Below the pieces are notes generated by a model that did no database searches, was not told where the DNA came from, and was given only the letters and a program-made list of their open reading frames with translations. The translations under genes and the position numbers were made by a program. From Seohaeicola saemankumensis (lineage in GTDB: Bacteria > Pseudomonadota > Alphaproteobacteria > Rhodobacterales > Rhodobacteraceae), in assembly GCF_021021435.1 (NCBI RefSeq), contig NZ_JAINWI010000017.1:1-64000 (forward strand): 64,000 nt of DNA, in the 5' to 3' direction. Of the stretch, positions 54,617 to 64,000 are shown piece after piece (within the stretch, counting starts at the first letter, position 1; each line of letters starts with the position of its first letter).

Positions 54617-55621
54617 ATGACGCAAAACGATAACAGTTCTGTTCTGTCTGGCAGCGTATCGCCGCAGCGAGTTGCGCCACGCGATCACGGTGGCGGTCTG
54701 GACGGGGCCATGGCGTGCTTTGGCGGCACGCGGTGCGACTGGATCGACCTTTCCACAGGCATCAACCCCTGCCCTTGGCCTGTAGCAGCTTCGGTCTGGT
54801 CTGCCGACGCGTGGACCGCACTACCTGACCGTGCAGCAGCACAGGCCCTGAACGATGCGGCGCGCACCTTATGGCAGGTGCCGGACGGGATGGATGTCTT
54901 GCCCGCCCCCGGCGCCTCGGCCCTGATCGCGCGGATACCGGCGTTGATGCGGGCCGGACGGGTGCATATCGCGCAACCAACCTATAACGAACATGCCGCA
55001 GCCTTCACGGCACATGGCTGGAAAGTCACGCCGCTGGACGACGGCGCGCTGGATGCGCGGGTGATCGTGCATCCGAACAACCCGACAGGCGCATGGAGCC
55101 TGCCGTCAGCGCTGGAAAACCTGCCCCTCGTCATCGTCGATGAAAGCTTTTGCGACATCGCCCCAGAGCAGTCGCTGCTGCCGCATCTGCCGCATGAGGG
55201 CGGGATCATCCTCAAGAGTTTCGGCAAGTTCTGGGGCTTGGCAGGGCTGCGCTTGGGCTTTGCTATCGGCGATCCGGTGTTGCTGGCGCGTCTGGCGGAA
55301 GCGATGGGGCCATGGCCGGTGTCCGGGCCTGCACTGGCGATCGGTGCTGCGGCGCTGGCGGATCGGGAATGGGCTGATCAGACACGTAGAAGACTTGCCG
55401 CGGATTCGCTGCGTCTGGACGGGTTGATGCAGAAAGCAGGCGCCAAGGTTACAGGAGGAACCGACCTGTTCCGCCTTTACACAGTGAACGATGCAGCCGC
55501 ATGGCAGGCGCGTCTGGCAGCGGCCCGCATCTGGACACGGATTTTTCCATGGTCGGACAGATTGATCAGGCTGGGCATGCCTGCGCCTGCGCTGTGGGAC
55601 CGGATCGAGGCGGCTGTGTGA
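54617..55621 (+). CDS. cobC: threonine-phosphate decarboxylase (cobalamin biosynthesis)
   Basis: PLP enzyme making (R)-1-amino-2-propanol phosphate for the corrin side chain. 334 residues with [14 protein letters not shown] (near residue 40), [10 protein letters not shown] (near 152) and the PLP lysine in [17 protein letters not shown] (near 205), as in the CobC/CobD family. Its TGA overlaps the GTG of the next gene, which uses the same aminopropanol pathway. Naming follows Pseudomonas/Rhodobacter cobC; Salmonella calls it cobD. Confidence 0.93.
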   Translation: MTQNDNSSVLSGSVSPQRVAPRDHGGGLDGAMACFGGTRCDWIDLSTGINPCPWPVAASVWSADAWTALPDRAAAQALNDAARTLWQVPDGMDVLPAPGASALIARIPALMRAGRVHIAQPTYNEHAAAFTAHGWKVTPLDDGALDARVIVHPNNPTGAWSLPSALENLPLVIVDESFCDIAPEQSLLPHLPHEGGIILKSFGKFWGLAGLRLGFAIGDPVLLARLAEAMGPWPVSGPALAIGAAALADREWADQTRRRLAADSLRLDGLMQKAGAKVTGGTDLFRLYTVNDAAAWQARLAAARIWTRIFPWSDRLIRLGMPAPALWDRIEAAV

Positions 55622-56514
55622 CCCTGATCCTTGCGATGCTTCTAGATGCAGCACTGGGAGAGCCCCACTGGGTGTGGTCACGGCTGCCGCATCCGGCTGT
55701 CCTGATGGGACGGGTGATCGGTTGGGCCGATGCGCGATTCAACCAAGGGGGCATGCGCCGGATCAAGGGTATCGGCGTGATGCTGGTGCTGGGCTGTGCA
55801 GCACTTCTTCTGGGTGGAGCGTTACAGGCGCTTGGGCCGGTGGTCGAGGTGATCGTCGTAGCGATCCTGATCGCACAGCGCAGCCTTGTGGAGCATGTGC
55901 AGGCCGTGGCCCAAGGACTGCGCGGCGATCTGGCCAAGGGGCGCGCCGCTGTCGCGATGATCGTCAGCCGTGACACAGGCACGATGGACGAAAGCGCCGT
56001 CGCCCGCGCGGCAATCGAGTCAGCGGCCGAGAACATGTCTGACGGCGTTGTCGCCCCCCTGTTCTGGTACGCGATTGCGGGCCTGCCGGGGCTTCTGCTT
56101 TACAAGATCACCAATACCGCCGACAGCATGATCGGCTACCGGACCCCGCGACACGAGGCTTTCGGCTGGGCAGCCGCGCGGTTCGACGATTTTTTGAACC
56201 TGATCCCCGCACGTGGCACCGCCTTTCTGATGGCCCTGACCCATGGCGGTCTGCGCGACTGGCGCGGCATCGTCGCTGATGCGGGGCTGCACCGCTCGCC
56301 CAATGCAGGCTGGCCCGAAGCCGCGATGGCGCGCGCCTTGGGCATTGCGCTATCCGGTCCGCGTGCCTATGACGGGCGGATGCAAGATTTTCCCTTCGTC
56401 AACCCGTCAGCGCGCAAGCCCCTGCTGGCGCAGGATATCGACGCCGCCTTGCGGGTTCTCTGGGCAGTGTGGGCGGCAGTTCTTTGCCTTGGCGTCATCC
56501 TCGCCCTGTTGTGA
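55618..56514 (+). CDS. cbiB: adenosylcobinamide-phosphate synthase
   Basis: Attaches aminopropanol (phosphate) to adenosylcobyric acid in the inner membrane. 298 residues, several membrane segments, with [23 protein letters not shown] (split) at the start, [23 protein letters not shown] (split) and [18 protein letters not shown]. The GTG start overlaps the cobC stop as GTGA; no ATG sits better. Together cobC-cbiB form a nucleotide-loop pair; other cobalamin genes are outside the window. Called cobD in the Pseudomonas scheme. Confidence 0.93.
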   Translation: MTLILAMLLDAALGEPHWVWSRLPHPAVLMGRVIGWADARFNQGGMRRIKGIGVMLVLGCAALLLGGALQALGPVVEVIVVAILIAQRSLVEHVQAVAQGLRGDLAKGRAAVAMIVSRDTGTMDESAVARAAIESAAENMSDGVVAPLFWYAIAGLPGLLLYKITNTADSMIGYRTPRHEAFGWAAARFDDFLNLIPARGTAFLMALTHGGLRDWRGIVADAGLHRSPNAGWPEAAMARALGIALSGPRAYDGRMQDFPFVNPSARKPLLAQDIDAALRVLWAVWAAVLCLGVILALL

Positions 56515-56573
56515 TCGTATCCTGCTAAAGCCCCTGCTAGGGTGCCGGAAAACCAATCACATCAAGGTGCCAG

Positions 56574-57758
56574 ATGCCGTCATTTCCGTTTTCCCTGACC
56601 ACAACTGCGATGGTCCTCGCCCTTTCCGGCACGCCGGTTCTGGCCCAATGCGGCGGCGGCTTCAGCGCCTTCGTCGACGGGTTAAAAGCCGAGGCCACCT
56701 CGCGCGGCCATGCCGCCAGCAGCGTCGCGCAGTTCTTTGCGCCCGTTCGGCAAGACCCCAAGGTGATCGAGGCCGACCGGCGGCAAGGTGTCTTCACACT
56801 GGATTTCACCACATTCGCGCGTCGTCTGATCAGCCAGTCGCGGCTTGATACGGGGCTGGCCAAGTCGCGAGAATGGAACAGTGTCTTTGATCGCGCTGCT
56901 GCAGAATATGGCGTACCGCGTGGCGTGCTCTTGGCTTTTTGGGCCTTCGAGACGGATTACGGCGCGTTTCAGGGGGATTTCAACACCGTCAATGCGTTGG
57001 TCACACTGGCGCATGACTGCCGCAGACCGGACCTCTTCCGCCCGCAAGTCTTCCACGCGCTGACCCTGTTCCAGAACAACGATCTGGACCCCGCCACCAC
57101 GACAGGTGCATGGGCGGGCGAGATCGGAATGGTGCAGATGCTGCCGGGCGATATCCTCGAGAACGGCGTGGACGGGGATGGCGACGGGCATGTCAGGCTG
57201 AAGTCCTCTGCGCCCGACGCGCTGCTGTCAGGGGCCAAGATGCTGCAACATTTCGGTTGGCGCGCGGACGAGCCGTGGTTGCAAGAGGTCACTTTGCCCG
57301 CCGATATGGACTGGTCCCAGAGTGGGGTTGGCAAGGCAAGTTCCCTAACCGATTGGGCGGCGATGGGTGTTGCCCCGCGATCAGGCAGATGGATGGCTGC
57401 AGGATTGCCTGCAAGCCTGATCCTGCCGCAGGGGCACAAGGGACCGGCCTTCGTGGCTTATCCGAATTTCAACGTATTTTTTGAATGGAACCAGAGCTTT
57501 ACCTATGTTCTCACCGCAGCCTATTTCGCAACACGGCTGTCGGGTGAACCTGTTTTTGATCCGCGCAATCCGGACACAGGGCTGGATCAGGTCCAGATGC
57601 GGCAATTGCAGGAAAGGCTTTTGGCACGCGGCTACGACGTGGGAGCAGTGGATGGCATCCTTGGTGCCGGAACCCGGGCTGCGGTGCAGGCGGAACAGGT
57701 CCGGCTTGGCCTGCCTGCGGATGCGTGGCCGACTGCGACGCTTCTGTCACGGATGTAA
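56574..57758 (+). CDS. lytic murein transglycosylase (MltB family) with peptidoglycan-binding domain
   Basis: 394 residues: signal peptide to AQCGG (residue 25; no clear lipobox), a SLT_2/MltB catalytic domain with the Glu in AFWAFETDYGAFQG (near residue 125) and GEIGMVQMLPGDI (near 180), and a C-terminal PG_binding_1 domain (QLQERLLARGYDVGAVDG). It cleaves the glycan backbone of murein in the periplasm. Separate from cbiB, 59 nt downstream. Confidence 0.93.
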   Translation: MPSFPFSLTTTAMVLALSGTPVLAQCGGGFSAFVDGLKAEATSRGHAASSVAQFFAPVRQDPKVIEADRRQGVFTLDFTTFARRLISQSRLDTGLAKSREWNSVFDRAAAEYGVPRGVLLAFWAFETDYGAFQGDFNTVNALVTLAHDCRRPDLFRPQVFHALTLFQNNDLDPATTTGAWAGEIGMVQMLPGDILENGVDGDGDGHVRLKSSAPDALLSGAKMLQHFGWRADEPWLQEVTLPADMDWSQSGVGKASSLTDWAAMGVAPRSGRWMAAGLPASLILPQGHKGPAFVAYPNFNVFFEWNQSFTYVLTAAYFATRLSGEPVFDPRNPDTGLDQVQMRQLQERLLARGYDVGAVDGILGAGTRAAVQAEQVRLGLPADAWPTATLLSRM

Positions 57759-57789
57759 CGCAGGCCGCAGACAGGGTGGCGCGCGCAGT

Positions 57790-57814
57790 CTTGGATATTT
57801 AAGGCAAGAAGAAG
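57790..57814 (+). repeat. 25-bp downstream element, copy 3
   Basis: CTTGGATATTT-AAG-GCAAGAAGAAG, starting 31 nt after the transglycosylase stop, in its sense direction and just before the convergent smc stop. See the copies at 21281 (minus) and 36983 (plus). Confidence 0.6.
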
Positions 57815-57825
57815 TGGGTGGCCGG

Positions 57826-60800
57826 TCAGGCCACCATCGCTTCGGCTTTTTTCAGATCAACCGAGACAAGCTGGCTGACCCCCTGTTCCTGCATCGTGAC
57901 ACCAAAAAGACGGTCCATCCGCGCCATTGTGACCGCATGGTGGGTGATGATCAGGAAGCGTGTATCGGTGCGGCGGCACATCTCGTCCAGAAGATCGCAG
58001 AAGCGGGTGACGTTGGCATCATCCAGCGGCGCGTCCACCTCGTCGAGCACGCAGATCGGCGCGGGGTTGGCAAGAAAAACCGCAAATATCAGGGCCAGTG
58101 CCGTCAGGGTCTGTTCGCCCCCTGACAGCAGGCTGAGGGTCGAAAGTTTCTTGCCCGGCGGCTGGCACATGATCTCCAGCCCTGCTTCAAGCGGGTCATC
58201 GGATTCAACCAGCACCAGATCGGCCTCGCCACCACCGAAAAGATGCTTGAAAAGAAGCGCGAAATTGCTGTTCACCTGCTCGAAAGCGGTCAACAGACGC
58301 TCGCGGCCCTCACGGTTCAGGCTGGCGATACCCAAGCGCAGGGCCTTGATCGCCTCTTCCAGATCGGATTTCTCACGCGCCAGCGTGTCATGCTCGGTCT
58401 GCACCTCTGCCGCGTCTTCCTCGGCGCGCAGGTTGACTGCCCCCAAAGCATCGCGCTGACGTTTAAGGCGGTTCACATCCGCCTCGATCGCGTCCGAGGC
58501 AGGCATCGCGTCAGGGTCGGCGCCAAGGGTTTCCAGCAATTGCGCGGGCGTTGTTTCCTGATCCTCGGCGATCCGTTCGGCGGCGTAGGCCACGGTCTCA
58601 CGCGCAGCATCGGCGCGGGCCTCGGCGCGGGCACGCGCCTCGCGTGCTTCCGATGCCGCGCGTTCGGCATCGCGTTCGGCCTGTTCCGATGCGCGCAGGG
58701 CTGTTTCGCCCTCGGCCAGCACATCGGCAGCGCGGGCGCGGCGCGCCTCGGCAGTGTTGATCGCATCGGACAGCTCCGCCCGCTTGGCCGCGATTTCCTC
58801 GGGCGCGGCGCTCGCCTCTTTCAACTCGGCCTCGGATGTCTGCTTGCGCTCGACCAGTTCGGTGCTGCGGGTCTCGGCGGTTTGCAGGCGGTGCCGCCAG
58901 CCCGAGACTTCCTTGGTGACTTCCTGAGAGCGGCGCGTGCGCGCCTCGCCTTCGCGGCGGATCTCGTCATGAGACGAACGGCGCGTCATCATGGTGATGC
59001 GCGCCGCCTCGACCGTCACGCGCAGGCCTTCCATATCTGCGCGGGCGCTGTCCAGATCCTCCAGACCGGCCACGGCGCGCTCGGCCTCCAGCAGTTGTGC
59101 GCGGGCCGACATCGCCTCTTCCTCGTGGCGGCTGACGGCAAGTCCAAGCGATTCCAGCTTCGATTCCGCAAGGTTCCGATCAGCCTCGGCACGGCTCAGC
59201 GCGCGGTTCGCGTCATTGACCCTTGCATCGGCGGCACGACGGGCACCGCGCGCGGCCTGATCGGCTTCGGTCAGGGCCGCCAGACGCGCGGCAAGACTTT
59301 CATGCGCGGCGCGGGCCGCATCGGCGCGCGACGTCGCACGCTCCATCTGCTGTTTCAGTTCTTCCAGCCGGTTGAGCTGTTGCAGGCGCAAGGCCGCAGC
59401 AGAGGGTGCGTCCTCGGCCCATGCGCGATACCCGTCCCAGCGCCACAAATCGCCCTCAAGACTGACAAGGCGCTGACCGGGTTCCAGCAAAGACTGGAAA
59501 CGCGGGCCGTCATCGGGATCAATCAGGCCGATCTGCCCCATGCGCCGCGCCAGCACATCGGGCACCGAGACATGATTGGTCAGGGCCGTGACCCCTTTGG
59601 GCAGGGGCTGCGGATCGGCATAGGCGGGCAGAGGCGTCCAGCCCGTCGGGCCATCGGCTTCGACTTCGGGCGCGCGCAAATCATCGGCCAGCGCCGCCCC
59701 CAAAGCCTTCTCGAACCCTTGTTCGACCTGAAGGCGGTCCATGATCTGTCCACCTTCGGCGGTGTCGCGCTGCACCAGACGGGCCAGCGCCGTCACCTCG
59801 GCGCGCAGGGCGTTCAACTCGCCCTCGGCGGCAGAGCGTTCCGCGCGCACATCGGCCTCGCGTTCCTGTGTCTCGGCGCGGGCAGCCTCAGCGGCGAGCA
59901 GGGTCTCATCCGCGCGTGCGGCCAGATCGACGGCGGCGGCTTCCTGCACGCGCGCGTCCTCGAAGGCAAGCGATGCCTTTTCGAGCGCGCCTTTTGATGT
60001 CTCGACAGCCTCGCGGGCGCGGACAACCTCGGCCTCGCAGCGCGCGCGCGTCTTGAGGCTGTCCTCAAGCAAACGATGCGCCGACTGGTGGCGCGCAGCA
60101 AGGCGGGCCACATCCTCGGTCAGTTGCGACAAATCCGCCTCGCGCTGTTGCAGCACCTCGGCGGCTTCGCGCGCGGCGGCGGCGGCGGCCTCCAGCTTTT
60201 CTGCATGCCCTTCGCCAGCCTTGCCCAGTTCGCGGGCTTCCCATTCCAGCCGCGCAATGGTCTCGCCCGCATCGCGGTTCAATCCGGACTCGCGCTCGAT
60301 ATCGCGGGTCAATTGCTCGATCCGGCTTTTCAGCGTGTCGATTGTCTGGCGCGCGCGCGTTTCCTGATCGGTCAGGGTGTCGCGTTGGACTTGCAACCGT
60401 TGCAGCACAGCGCTTGCAATCGCCTCTTCCTCGCGCAGGGGCGGCAGGGCATCGTCGCGCGCAATGCGCTGCTTTCCGGCAGCCCGAGCCGTGGCTTCCG
60501 CCTGTCCCGCAGCAGTCGTGCGGGCGCGCAGATCATCGTCCGCCGCAGCGCGGGCGCTGTCGGCCTCTTTCCAGCGACGATAGAGCAAAAGCCCCTCGGA
60601 CCGGCGCAACTCCTCGCCGATGGCGCGATAGCGCGCCGCTTGCCGCGCCTGCCTTTCAAGCTGGGCCAACTGGCTGGCAAGCTGCTCCAGCACATCATCG
60701 ACCCGTGCAAGGTTCACTTCTGCGGCGTTCAGCTTCAACTCGGCCTCATGGCGGCGCTGATAGAGACCCGAGATACCTGCTGCTTCCTCAAGGATACGGC

Positions 60801-61281
60801 GGCGGTTCTTGGGTTTGGCGTTGATCAGTTCACTGATCTGGCCCTGCCGGACAAGGGCGGGCGAATGCGCGCCTGTCGAGGCATCGGCAAACAGCATCTG
60901 GACATCGCGGGCGCGCACATCCTTAGCGTTGACCTTATAGGCGCTTCCTGCATCACGTGTAATGCGGCGCGTGATCTCGAGCGCGTCATTGTCGTTGAAA
61001 CCGGCAGGGGCAAGACGTTCGGCATTGTCGAGAACCAGCGTCACTTCGGCAAAATTGCGGGCCGGGCGCGTGGATGCTCCGGCAAAGATCACATCCTCCA
61101 TCCCGCCGCCGCGCATCGCCGAGGCGCGGTTTTCGCCCATGACCCAGCGCAGCGCCTCAAGCAGGTTGGACTTGCCGCAGCCGTTCGGACCGACCACGCC
61201 TGTCAGCCCGTCCCTGATCAGAAGATCGGTCGGATCGACAAAGCTTTTGAATCCGGTCAGTCTGAGCTTGGAGAAACGCAC
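57826..61281 (-). CDS. smc: chromosome segregation protein SMC
   Basis: About 1151 residues. Walker A GPNGCGKSNLLEALRW is near residue 32. Two long Ala/Glu/Arg-rich coiled coils flank a hinge near residues 505-625 (GWTPLPAYADPQPLP region). The C-terminal head has LSGGEQTLTALALIFA and Walker B CVLDEVDAPLDDANV. The dimer loads on DNA with ScpAB and organises the chromosome. GTG at 61281 is preferred because AAGGGA lies 6-7 nt upstream and the conserved RFSKLRLTGFKSF follows at once; ATG 61302 lacks a ribosome binding site. Confidence 0.96.
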   Translation of the reverse strand: MRFSKLRLTGFKSFVDPTDLLIRDGLTGVVGPNGCGKSNLLEALRWVMGENRASAMRGGGMEDVIFAGASTRPARNFAEVTLVLDNAERLAPAGFNDNDALEITRRITRDAGSAYKVNAKDVRARDVQMLFADASTGAHSPALVRQGQISELINAKPKNRRRILEEAAGISGLYQRRHEAELKLNAAEVNLARVDDVLEQLASQLAQLERQARQAARYRAIGEELRRSEGLLLYRRWKEADSARAAADDDLRARTTAAGQAEATARAAGKQRIARDDALPPLREEEAIASAVLQRLQVQRDTLTDQETRARQTIDTLKSRIEQLTRDIERESGLNRDAGETIARLEWEARELGKAGEGHAEKLEAAAAAAREAAEVLQQREADLSQLTEDVARLAARHQSAHRLLEDSLKTRARCEAEVVRAREAVETSKGALEKASLAFEDARVQEAAAVDLAARADETLLAAEAARAETQEREADVRAERSAAEGELNALRAEVTALARLVQRDTAEGGQIMDRLQVEQGFEKALGAALADDLRAPEVEADGPTGWTPLPAYADPQPLPKGVTALTNHVSVPDVLARRMGQIGLIDPDDGPRFQSLLEPGQRLVSLEGDLWRWDGYRAWAEDAPSAAALRLQQLNRLEELKQQMERATSRADAARAAHESLAARLAALTEADQAARGARRAADARVNDANRALSRAEADRNLAESKLESLGLAVSRHEEEAMSARAQLLEAERAVAGLEDLDSARADMEGLRVTVEAARITMMTRRSSHDEIRREGEARTRRSQEVTKEVSGWRHRLQTAETRSTELVERKQTSEAELKEASAAPEEIAAKRAELSDAINTAEARRARAADVLAEGETALRASEQAERDAERAASEAREARARAEARADAARETVAYAAERIAEDQETTPAQLLETLGADPDAMPASDAIEADVNRLKRQRDALGAVNLRAEEDAAEVQTEHDTLAREKSDLEEAIKALRLGIASLNREGRERLLTAFEQVNSNFALLFKHLFGGGEADLVLVESDDPLEAGLEIMCQPPGKKLSTLSLLSGGEQTLTALALIFAVFLANPAPICVLDEVDAPLDDANVTRFCDLLDEMCRRTDTRFLIITHHAVTMARMDRLFGVTMQEQGVSQLVSVDLKKAEAMVA

Positions 61282-61499
61282 CCGTTCCCTTTCCGATTCC
61301 ATGCAGTTGTACGAATCTGGATTGCTTGAGGCCCCTGAGTCAACGCGTTTACACCTGATATGGAGAAAACCGCCGAGTTATCCCCAATATATTGACGATT
61401 CTTGCGACCAAGAAGCCGCTCGACAGGCATCAACACAGCGTTGACACCTCCATCAAGAGGGCGCAGCCTATGCAACTGACAAATGCTTAAGGCATGCCC

Positions 61500-61961
61500 A
61501 TGAAAACGCCCATCAACGTGCGGCATGGTAATCCGCAAGAGCCGGAGGCCATGGCATTGCTGGATGCCAGCCACGCCTTGATGCAAAGCCTGTTTCCCGC
61601 CGAGGAAAATCACTACCTCTCGATTGAGGAGTTGTGCGTGCCGGACGTCCTGTTTCTGGTGGCCCAAGCGGATCTGAATATTTGCGGCACCATCGCGCTG
61701 GCGTGCAAAACCGGCTATGGCGAGGTGAAATCAATGTTCGTGGCACCGGAGGTACGCGGTCAGGGTGTAGCGCGACTGCTGTTGAACGCGCTGGAGCACG
61801 AGGCCCGCGATATCGGCCTGCCCTTGCTACGGCTGGAGACAGGCAACAAACTTGATGCCGCTATCGCACTTTATACCGCGCACGGCTTTGTTTTATGCGG
61901 GCCATTCGGTGATTACAGGTCCAACGACACCAGCGTTTTCATGGAGAAACCTCTTGTCTGA
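61500..61961 (+). CDS. GNAT family N-acetyltransferase
   Basis: 153 residues with the GNAT core: VKSMFVAPEVRGQGVARLLLNALE (acetyl-CoA loop RGQGVA near residue 86) and LETGNKLDAAIALYTAHGF (motif B). Substrate unknown. ATG 61500 has TAAGG at good spacing; ATG 61494 two codons earlier is also in frame. It is followed, with overlap, by a second acetyltransferase. Confidence 0.88.
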   Translation: MKTPINVRHGNPQEPEAMALLDASHALMQSLFPAEENHYLSIEELCVPDVLFLVAQADLNICGTIALACKTGYGEVKSMFVAPEVRGQGVARLLLNALEHEARDIGLPLLRLETGNKLDAAIALYTAHGFVLCGPFGDYRSNDTSVFMEKPLV

Positions 61962-62427
61962 CAGCATGCCCCGCCGCATGGCTCCGACCGAGGATATGGG
62001 GCCGCTCCACGCGCTGCTGACCGTTGCCTTCGCCAGCATGGAAGGACGGATAAATCCGCCTTCGTCCTTGACCCGGATGGGACCGGAAGATCTTGCGATC
62101 GCGGCAGCGCGCGCGGAATTGTGGGTGATCGACGGGGCAGAAGGACCATTGGCCTGCATGATTCTGACGCCACTCCCAGATACGCTTTATCTTGGAAAGC
62201 TCGCGGTGACGCAGACCGCGCGCGGGCAGGGGCTGGCGCGGAAGATGGTCGAGTTGGCGATCGCAAGGGCGCGGGTGCTGGGTTTGCCCTCGGTCAGTTT
62301 GCAGACGCGCATGGAACTGGTCGAGAACCACGCAACCTTTACCGCGCTCGGATTCGAGATGACGGGGACAACCGCCCATCCGGGATTTAACCGGCCCACA
62401 TCGCTGAGTTTCCAGATGCAGGTTTGA
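61954..62427 (+). CDS. GNAT family N-acetyltransferase, second copy
   Basis: 157 residues. The acetyl-CoA segment LGKLAVTQTARGQGLARKMVELA (near residue 85) and VENHATFTALGFEMTG are typical GNAT. It is not a close copy of the preceding one. TTG at 61954 is the likely start: GGAGA lies 7 nt upstream and it overlaps the previous stop; an ATG at 61966 has no such site. Confidence 0.85.
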   Translation: MSDSMPRRMAPTEDMGPLHALLTVAFASMEGRINPPSSLTRMGPEDLAIAAARAELWVIDGAEGPLACMILTPLPDTLYLGKLAVTQTARGQGLARKMVELAIARARVLGLPSVSLQTRMELVENHATFTALGFEMTGTTAHPGFNRPTSLSFQMQV

Positions 62428-62429
62428 TT

Positions 62430-62744
62430 TCAGCACTCGAGAATACCCAGTATCAACGCCTGATCGCCGCGAATCTCGCGCACCTCGCAACCGCTGGCCT
62501 GTCGCATCGCCTCAGCGGCCCGCGGGCCGATTGGCCCCATACGGGGTGCATATTGCACATTGGTTCGCACAGCCTCGGCCAGCTTGCCTTTCACGCGCAC
62601 GGCAAACACGCTGCCATCAACCTCGACCCTGACAGGGTCGACCCCCATGAAATGCGGACTTGGACCATCGCAGGCTGACAGAGCCATCGCTGCAAGCCAA
62701 AAACTGAAGTTCAGTTTACTTTGGTGAAAAAAGAATCTCATCAT
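62430..62744 (-). CDS. small hypothetical lipoprotein
   Basis: 104 residues. Hydrophobic leader and lipobox (LAAMALSAC, Cys near residue 25) followed by a short domain with VDGSVFAVRVKGKLAEAVRTN and a Cys near the C-terminus (ASGCEVREIRG). Probably a periplasm-facing lipoprotein; family unknown. The ribosome binding site is weak. Converges on the acetyltransferase gene with only 2 nt between stops. Confidence 0.65.
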   Translation of the reverse strand: MMRFFFHQSKLNFSFWLAAMALSACDGPSPHFMGVDPVRVEVDGSVFAVRVKGKLAEAVRTNVQYAPRMGPIGPRAAEAMRQASGCEVREIRGDQALILGILEC

Positions 62745-62915
62745 TCGGCGATCTGGCCAGAAGAAGGTTAATTTTCGGGTAAAGGTGGGCTACCTGTCGC
62801 TCCGCTGATCTGGCTTACGTCGCGACGGTGCCTTTGCAACCTGCTTTCCTTTTGCAAGCCCGCCCGCCTTGTGCACATATGCCCGCATCCGCCATTTGAA
62901 CCGGGGAGCGCCGCG

Positions 62916-63293
62916 ATGATCTTGCCCATTGCAATCTTGCTTGTGTGCCAGTTGATCGGAGAAAGCCTGACGCGCGGCCTGGGGCTGCCGGTTCCGGGTC
63001 CTGTGTTGGGGATGGCGTTGCTGCTGGCTGCCTGCCTTGTCGCCCCACGGCTTGCTGCAAGGGTCATGCCCACGGCACAGGGTATTCTGGCACATCTTTC
63101 GCTGCTGTTCGTGCCTGCCGGTGTCGGGGTGATCAGTCATCTGGATGTTCTGGGCGGCGCGGGGCCCGCGCTTTTACTGGTGCTTGTCACCAGCACCGCA
63201 CTGGCCCTGATCGCCAGCGTGCTGACCTTTGTCGTGATCGCCGAGTTATGCGGCGACACCGTCACGCCCGCACCGGAAGAGCCTTCGTCATGA
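62916..63293 (+). CDS. lrgA: CidA/LrgA family membrane protein
   Basis: 125 residues with four membrane segments: LVCQLIGESLTRGLGLPVPGPVLG (split) near the N-terminus and LSLLFVPAGVGVISHLDVLG in the middle are the LrgA/CidA signature. The family is described as holin-like regulators of autolysis and, more recently, as pyruvate transporters when paired with LrgB. GGGGAG precedes the ATG at 62916. The stop overlaps lrgB as ATGA. Confidence 0.9.
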   Translation: MILPIAILLVCQLIGESLTRGLGLPVPGPVLGMALLLAACLVAPRLAARVMPTAQGILAHLSLLFVPAGVGVISHLDVLGGAGPALLLVLVTSTALALIASVLTFVVIAELCGDTVTPAPEEPSS

Positions 63294-64000
63294 CGCCCCT
63301 TCCCTTTCCCGAGATCTGGTCCTACCTCAGCCGCGAGCCGCTATTGTGGCTTACGGCGACACTTTTCGCCTATCTGATCGGGGATGGTCTGTCGCGGCGC
63401 GCAGGCCGCAACCCGCTGGTCAATCCGGTTCTGGTGGCAATGTTTCTGCTGGGCACCTTGCTCTGGATGACGCGGACACCCTACAGCACCTATTTCGAGG
63501 GCGCGCAGTTTGTGCATTTCATGCTTGGCCCGGCCACCGTCGCGCTTGCGCTGCCGCTTTATGCCAATCGCGCGCAAATACGCCGCGTCCTGCTGCCAAT
63601 GCTGGCGGCCTTGATGGCAGGCTCGGTCACCGCCATCATATCCGCGCTTGGCATTGCCACCGTCTTGGGGATTGACGGTCCGGTGTGGCTGTCGCTGGCC
63701 CCGAAATCCACCACCGCCCCTGTGGCGATCGGTATTGCCGAACAGATCGGTGGCTTGCCGACACTGACGGCGGCACTCGTGATCCTGACCGGCATCATCG
63801 GTGCTGTTATTGTCACGCCGCTGATGCGGCTGATGCGGATCAAGGACTGGCGGGCGCGCGGCTTTGCCGTTGGGGTTGCGGCCCACGGGATCGGCACAGC
63901 ACGCGCTTTTCAGGTAAATGACACGGCAGGGGCTTTTGCAGGGATCGGCATGGGTCTTAACGCGATGCTGACAGCCATCCTCGCACCCTATCTTGTGTCG
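63290..64000 (+). CDS. lrgB: LrgB family membrane protein (truncated by the window end)
   Basis: An open frame from ATG 63290 to the window edge (237 codons). Membrane segments alternate with NPLVNPVLVAMFLLG, FMLGPATVALALPLY, APKSTTAPVAIGIAEQIGG and GVAAHGIGTARAF, all LrgB signatures. It is translationally coupled to lrgA by an ATGA overlap, so the two probably form one transport or holin-type complex. No stop is seen before 64000. Confidence 0.92.
   Translation, partial: MTPLPFPEIWSYLSREPLLWLTATLFAYLIGDGLSRRAGRNPLVNPVLVAMFLLGTLLWMTRTPYSTYFEGAQFVHFMLGPATVALALPLYANRAQIRRVLLPMLAALMAGSVTAIISALGIATVLGIDGPVWLSLAPKSTTAPVAIGIAEQIGGLPTLTAALVILTGIIGAVIVTPLMRLMRIKDWRARGFAVGVAAHGIGTARAFQVNDTAGAFAGIGMGLNAMLTAILAPYLVS

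Noticed and set aside
58243-59997. 584-codon plus-strand frame opposite smc
   Set aside because: Antisense shadow of the Ala/Arg-rich SMC coiled coil in GC-rich DNA; smc has complete head motifs.

Overview
The window is chromosomal DNA of a GC-rich alphaproteobacterium of the family Rhodobacteraceae (Roseobacter/Rhodobacter group). This rests on the gene content and order (fabA-fabB-fabI next to irr; miaB-phoH-ybeY-corC-lnt-metK; aroA-cmk-rpsA-ihfB; tandem def genes with fmt) and on a SAM/SAH riboswitch in front of metK, a class known from Rhodobacterales. No plasmid or phage structural genes are visible. I cannot name the genus.

Layout. 1-2.9 kb: the tRNA-proximal end of an integrated element, with a RepA/DnaB-like ATPase, a small orphan gene and a tyrosine integrase gene interrupted by one in-frame TAG, abutting the 3' end of tRNA-Ser(GCT). 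3-16 kb: housekeeping genes with the trp genes dispersed (trpA, trpB and trpF, separated by ychF, a MarR regulator with a Tat-exported nitroreductase, an FMN-dependent 2-hydroxyacid dehydrogenase, rplY-pth, a serine hydrolase and an AerR/PpaA-like B12-binding protein). 16-27.6 kb: a long minus-strand block for translation, aromatic amino acid, nucleotide, SAM and envelope functions (ihfB, rpsA, cmk, aroA, trmB, metK, lnt, corC, ybeY, phoH). 27.7-30.3 kb: a lipoprotein/OmpA pair sharing an unnamed motif, then miaB. 31-36 kb: a flavin monooxygenase, fabI-fabB-fabA, and divergent irr.

36-41 kb: a quinone oxidoreductase, a cysteine-rich membrane protein of unknown function, an FKBP isomerase, a HAD dehalogenase-alpha/beta hydrolase-dehydratase operon and a small membrane protein. 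41.3-47 kb: a complete set for taking 4-hydroxybenzoate to 3-oxoadipate (pobA-pcaD-pcaC-pcaH-pcaG-hydrolase-pcaB). 47-50 kb: a translationally coupled operon of three deformylase genes (the third lacks catalytic residues), fmt and two small membrane proteins. 50-57.8 kb: a MalY-like lyase, a glutathionyl-hydroquinone reductase-like protein, a degenerate receiver-domain protein, two late cobalamin genes and a lytic transglycosylase. 57.8-64 kb: smc, two acetyltransferases, a lipoprotein and lrgA-lrgB (cut by the window end).

The most interesting signals are the catalytically degraded third deformylase, a 25-bp element found 31-49 nt downstream of stop codons in the sense direction, the motif shared by the OmpA protein and its lipoprotein neighbour, the broken integrase at tRNA-Ser, the CxxCxxC membrane protein and the extra hydrolase inside the pca operon. 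No CRISPR array, insertion sequence, rRNA or defence system was recognised. GC statements, repeats, hairpins and operators were judged by eye, not computed.
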